From Bdellovibrionales bacterium RIFOXYD12_FULL_39_22 (GTDB lineage: Bacteria > Bdellovibrionota > Bacteriovoracia > Bacteriovoracales > Bacteriovoracaceae), in assembly GCA_001770205.1 (NCBI GenBank), contig MEQL01000027.1, forward strand, positions 1 through 64,000: 64,000 nt of DNA, in the 5' to 3' direction. The notes below the pieces were generated by a model. That model was not told where the DNA came from and made no database searches. It worked only from the letters and a program-made list of their open reading frames with translations. Below are positions 60,941 to 64,000 of this stretch, piece by piece; the first letter of the stretch is position 1; every line of letters starts with the position of its first letter. A program made the position numbers and the translations under genes.

Positions 60941-62713
60941 ATGAAACATGTAACCCAAAATGGCCAGAAAACAGAATCATCTTCTACTATGGCAATGCTG
61001 ATGAGCGATTGGTGGTTTTGGGCCGTGATAATCCTATTGCTAGGGATTATTCTTCGATGGATAAATCTCGATCAACGGCCATTTCATCACGATGAATCCC
61101 TTCATGCTATTTACGGAATGTATACCTATATGAATCCGGTTGGACAGTCTTATAAGTATGATCCAATGTTACATGGGCCCTTTATGTATAATCACGTTTT
61201 ACCATACATCTACAATTTGTTTGGTAGTTCCACTTGGGCCGTACGAGTGATGCCGGCATTTTTAGGATCACTTCTGATTTTTTTTCCACTTTTTTTTAAA
61301 AAATATCTATCGCCCACCATGACACTTTTTTTTATGGCATTACTATCTTTTTCTCCCTCAATGATTTATTGGTCTCGTTTTTTGCGAGAGGATTTATTGA
61401 TTGTAATGGCAACGGTAGCAATTTTACTTGCCAGACTACTAATTAAAAATCTTCGCTGGAAGATGTCCATCATTGCCGTGCTGTTTGCCCTTTGTTTTAC
61501 TATTAAAGAGAATGCTTTTTTGCATGTGGCCCTAATGCTTGGTTTTGTGTTGTTTGAATTAATTATTTGTTTTAGCGACTACAAGAATTCTTCACTTTTT
61601 AAATTTATATTAATAATTCGTGATAATCTCCAATGGTCCTTAATCTCGTTTGCTTTGGCAGCTTTTGTTTTTTCATACATTTTTTCTACTGGCCTAACGC
61701 ATATGGCAGGGATTATTGATGGGCTTTATGCTAAAAGTCTTACTTTTTGGACCACTCAACATTCCATTGATAGAATTGTTGGGCCATTTATTTTTCAAGT
61801 ATTGATGATCGGATTTTATGAAGCACCATTAACTATTTTGACAATTATAACAGGTCTGCATTTTTATTATAAAACAGATGGCAAATATCGTTGGGCCATA
61901 CTGGGTAGTTTGTTCGTGGCCATTATTTTACACCTGTGGCTAAAAGAGAATTTAAACTTTTCGCCATTTTTCAAAGATGTTCTTAAGCTTAAAATACCCA
62001 TCGATATATACCCGTTTATTCTAATTGCTGTTCACGCTGTTTTGGGCACTTTTTACTATTTGAAAACAAAGCAAAAGTTATTGGCAATCTCATTTTATGC
62101 TTTCTGGTCAACACTCTTTACCTACAGTTTTGTAGGTGAAAAAGTTCCCTGGCTGGCCATGTATCCACTGATTTTAGGATTAATGTTTAATATTTTATAC
62201 TTAGAAAAAAATAACATCATACAATTTACAGGAAAAAATTGGATTTTGAGTTGGGCACTTCTGTTTTTTATAAACGGTTATACCCTAATAATTGTCAATT
62301 ACTCGAGAGCTGGGGCAGACACGGAATTAATTTCGCAAGTTCATACCAACGAAGTTTTTCAAAATACAATGTATAAAATAAGAGATGAAATGAATTATCC
62401 AACTAATGGGCATCCGCCTACGTTATTTGCGGAGGAGCTATGGCCCACAAGCTGGTATTTTTACAATAATCCCCAATATAGCTTCTCCTTAGGAGACAAA
62501 AAAATTTCCGATTATGATTACGTGTTAGTTGCACAGGATAAATACAAAAATGAGCTTATGGCCACTCATGAAAGTAGCATTATATCTCTTCGCCACTGGT
62601 GGGTTCCAGATTATGAAAAATTGTCTCCGCTAAATATTGCGATCTATTTACTCTCAAGACGGCCCTGGAATGATCCGGGGGATGCGAAGGTATCTTTGTA
62701 TAAGAAAAAGTAA
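60941..62713 (+). CDS. Agl23-type membrane protein (GT39-like)
   Basis: 590 aa from the ATG at 60941 (AAGGAAAT upstream; 60899 is an in-frame alternative). The conserved block NLDQRPFHHDESLHAIYGMY, then YKYDPMLHGPFMYN, is diagnostic of the Agl23-type family first tied to archaeal flippase activity, with the GT-C-like acidic loop and about 12 membrane helices. It is thought to act on lipid-linked sugars. No oligosaccharyl transferase is next to it. Confidence 0.85.
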   Translation: MKHVTQNGQKTESSSTMAMLMSDWWFWAVIILLLGIILRWINLDQRPFHHDESLHAIYGMYTYMNPVGQSYKYDPMLHGPFMYNHVLPYIYNLFGSSTWAVRVMPAFLGSLLIFFPLFFKKYLSPTMTLFFMALLSFSPSMIYWSRFLREDLLIVMATVAILLARLLIKNLRWKMSIIAVLFALCFTIKENAFLHVALMLGFVLFELIICFSDYKNSSLFKFILIIRDNLQWSLISFALAAFVFSYIFSTGLTHMAGIIDGLYAKSLTFWTTQHSIDRIVGPFIFQVLMIGFYEAPLTILTIITGLHFYYKTDGKYRWAILGSLFVAIILHLWLKENLNFSPFFKDVLKLKIPIDIYPFILIAVHAVLGTFYYLKTKQKLLAISFYAFWSTLFTYSFVGEKVPWLAMYPLILGLMFNILYLEKNNIIQFTGKNWILSWALLFFINGYTLIIVNYSRAGADTELISQVHTNEVFQNTMYKIRDEMNYPTNGHPPTLFAEELWPTSWYFYNNPQYSFSLGDKKISDYDYVLVAQDKYKNELMATHESSIISLRHWWVPDYEKLSPLNIAIYLLSRRPWNDPGDAKVSLYKKK

Positions 62714-62727
62714 AAAGATCGGAGAAA

Positions 62728-63261
62728 TTAATCGATGTCTTCACCGCGATAGTTGGCGGTGGTTTGGCCACCAATAAATTCTCCAGCAGAATTAAAATCG
62801 CGCAAATTAAGATCGCTTTTAAAATTAAGAGTGGAGGCATCGATTTGTTCACCATCGGTCAAGCGCTTCATAAAAGCAAAAAACTTTTCCTGCGTTTCGC
62901 TGCCAATCAAATGCTCCATCAAGCAAGAATCTTGTTTGGCAACAGACTCACTGACTTTTAAAATATCGCGTAAAAAATAAAAAAGTAAGGAGCGAGCAGA
63001 GAGAACGCGATGTACTTCACGATGGCCATCTTCTGTTAATAGGAGAAATTTTGATCCATCTTCTTCACGAATAAGTCCTATTTTTTTTAGATTTCCCAGG
63101 GCAATAGAGACGCTTCCCTTAGTAAGTTTCAAATCTTTTGCGATATCTGTGACTCTCGCGTAACCCTTACTCTCTTTTAAGCGATGAATTGCCAAAATAT
63201 AGTGGGCCATGGAGTGAGTAAGTCGTTTGTCGTCATTGCCTTGTTTTTGCTTGGTTCCCAT
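62728..63261 (-). CDS. DtxR/MntR-type metal-dependent regulator
   Basis: 177 aa from the ATG at 63261. A winged-helix domain (MAHYILAIHRLKESKGYARV, TDIAKDLKLTKGSVSIALGN, LKKIGLIREE) and a helical dimerisation region with LLTEDGHREV and DSCLMEHLIG follow DtxR/MntR. It should repress metal-uptake genes when loaded with iron or manganese. A consensus promoter places transcription start at or next to this ATG, so the mRNA is probably leaderless; the in-frame ATG at 63282 lies inside the promoter. Confidence 0.85.
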   Translation of the reverse strand: MGTKQKQGNDDKRLTHSMAHYILAIHRLKESKGYARVTDIAKDLKLTKGSVSIALGNLKKIGLIREEDGSKFLLLTEDGHREVHRVLSARSLLFYFLRDILKVSESVAKQDSCLMEHLIGSETQEKFFAFMKRLTDGEQIDASTLNFKSDLNLRDFNSAGEFIGGQTTANYRGEDID

Positions 63262-63269
63262 TTGTATAA

Positions 63270-63298
63270 ATTCTAAAAACATTTGTTATGTGTGTCAA
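63270..63298 (-). promoter_or_regulatory. Near-consensus promoter of the DtxR-type gene
   Basis: On the minus strand TTGACA (63293-63298), 17 bp and TAGAAT (63270-63275). Expected start is about 63261-63264, at the ATG at 63261. Confidence 0.75.
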
Positions 63299-63310
63299 AC
63301 GCCAACTAAT

Positions 63311-63321
63311 TTGGTCGGCCA
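63311..63321 (+). promoter_or_regulatory. Shared intergenic 11-mer, copy C
   Basis: TTGGTCGGCCA in the gap between the divergent DtxR-type gene and the secreted protein gene at 63468. Third copy of the motif at 36253-36263 and 51967-51977. It lies 13 bp upstream of the -35 of the DtxR-type promoter. Confidence 0.4.
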
Positions 63322-63467
63322 CCAATAAGTTCAAATTAGTTAACCAGGCAAAACTATAAGACATATTTTACCCAACTTATCCCCATCTGCCTCCGGTGTT
63401 AATATCAATAGTATAGGTGCGGATGTGGGATGGTTAAGATAAAAAGGCCGCGACAGAGGTCATCTCT

Positions 63468-64000
63468 ATGAAAAATAAGAATCGATCGAAAACAACTATT
63501 ATCAAACATGTCTGTGCCGTTTCATTTGCAGGCCTAACTTTATTTTCTCTTTTAGCGGACTCTACCACCGGTTATCAACCCAAAGCACTTGGCAGTGCGG
63601 GCCTAACAGATCAAGAACAGCAGATCGCAGAGACCTATATACATCAAGGGTTAGTAAACGATGTCTACAAAGAAAGTTGTGCAGGCAAAGAAGATATTTG
63701 CAGTGGCTCTGATCCTGACTCCTCACGAAATAATATGATTGGCGCTCTCTCCAAGGCGTATGCTCTGGTAATCGGAACTATTGATACCAAAATTAAAATG
63801 AAACCCAAGGTTACTGCGGAAGCTTCGCCATCGCCAGGTGCTAATACTGCGACAGAAAAAGCAAAAGAACCAGGCGAAAAAGATGCCGAGGGCAATACGG
63901 AGCAGTATGATTATTGCAAACATATTGCCCAGGCCACCGAAATAGTTACCGCCTTCAAACAGCAAACTGCTCAAGCAAATCTTAATAGTACCGTTCCACC
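63468..64000 (+). CDS. Exported protein, partial at the window edge
   Basis: The frame from the ATG at 63468 stays open for 177 codons to the right edge, so the gene is incomplete. The start (MKNKNRSKTTIIKHVCAVSF, then AGLTLFSLLADS) is a signal peptide. The mature part has cysteine pairs (ESCAGKEDICSG, YDYCKH) and a Pro/Ala/Glu-rich disordered linker. It resembles in build the other exported cysteine proteins of the window. Family unknown. It is divergent from the DtxR-type regulator. Confidence 0.65.
   Translation, partial: MKNKNRSKTTIIKHVCAVSFAGLTLFSLLADSTTGYQPKALGSAGLTDQEQQIAETYIHQGLVNDVYKESCAGKEDICSGSDPDSSRNNMIGALSKAYALVIGTIDTKIKMKPKVTAEASPSPGANTATEKAKEPGEKDAEGNTEQYDYCKHIAQATEIVTAFKQQTAQANLNSTVP

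Noticed and set aside
1-64000. CRISPR arrays, rRNA genes and IS elements
   Set aside because: No regularly spaced repeats, no rRNA-like stretches, and no transposase other than the serine recombinase were seen on reading.

Overview
The window reads as a chromosomal segment of a motile, AT-rich Gram-negative bacterium that carries one integrated conjugative element. Outer-membrane machinery (TonB, ExbB/ExbD, a TonB-dependent receptor, lipoproteins), a flagellin, several HD-GYP and PilZ proteins, a PhaR-like regulator, an Agl23-type membrane protein and an ATP/ADP-translocase-like carrier sit together. That mix resembles predatory Bdellovibrionota of the Bacteriovorax type. This is inference; no 16S gene or other phylogenetic marker is present beyond ribosomal proteins L28, L31 and L33.

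Layout. 1-2.3 kb: three minus-strand secreted proteins, including a leucine-rich-repeat protein, with a duplicated intergenic segment. 2.6-8.7 kb: a signalling operon of peptide-binding-like protein, a histidine kinase split by an in-frame stop, and an NtrC-type regulator, preceded by a good sigma-54 promoter match; then an alpha/beta hydrolase, a small secreted protein and a short ICMT-like methyltransferase. About 8.7-23.8 kb: the conjugative element. It holds a zinc-ribbon protein, an 83-bp nested palindrome, two sigma-region-4 proteins, a compact type IV secretion operon (VirB2, B3, B4, B5, B6, B8, B9, B10 and D4-like, no VirB11), a glycine-zipper lipoprotein, a candidate MOBC-type relaxase, a two-tier inverted repeat that could be oriT, a 169-nt stretch without cytosine, an HTH protein, and a large serine recombinase whose frame runs into tRNA-Ala(GGC).

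23.8-40 kb: chromosomal housekeeping and signalling: a HAD 5'-nucleotidase; a minus operon of aldo/keto reductase, glycosyltransferase and deacetylase; a PAS histidine kinase coupled to a two-gene transketolase; L28; ExbB/ExbD; HD-GYP proteins; L33 and L31; an Rsm22-like methyltransferase; and flagellin. 40-49.5 kb: TonB and its receptor, a chalcone-isomerase-like protein, two adjacent ArsA/GET3-type ATPases, an outer-membrane barrel, a PhaR-like regulator and a TPR lipoprotein pair. 49.5-64 kb: a degenerate PP2C protein, a canonical HD-GYP phosphodiesterase, UDP-galactopyranose mutase with a glycosyltransferase, a SUV3-type RNA helicase, an unusual fusion of a saccharopine-dehydrogenase-like N-terminal domain to PilZ, an ATP/ADP-carrier-like protein, an Agl23-type protein, a DtxR-type regulator with a near-perfect leaderless promoter, and a secreted protein running off the right edge.

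The best second-look items are the AlaDh/PNT_N-PilZ fusion (58.7 kb), the cytosine-free tract beside the candidate oriT (21.0-21.25 kb), the nested palindrome (9.45 kb), the MOBC-like relaxase, the split kinase with its sigma-54 promoter, and an 11-mer shared by three intergenic regions, two of them ahead of HD-GYP genes.
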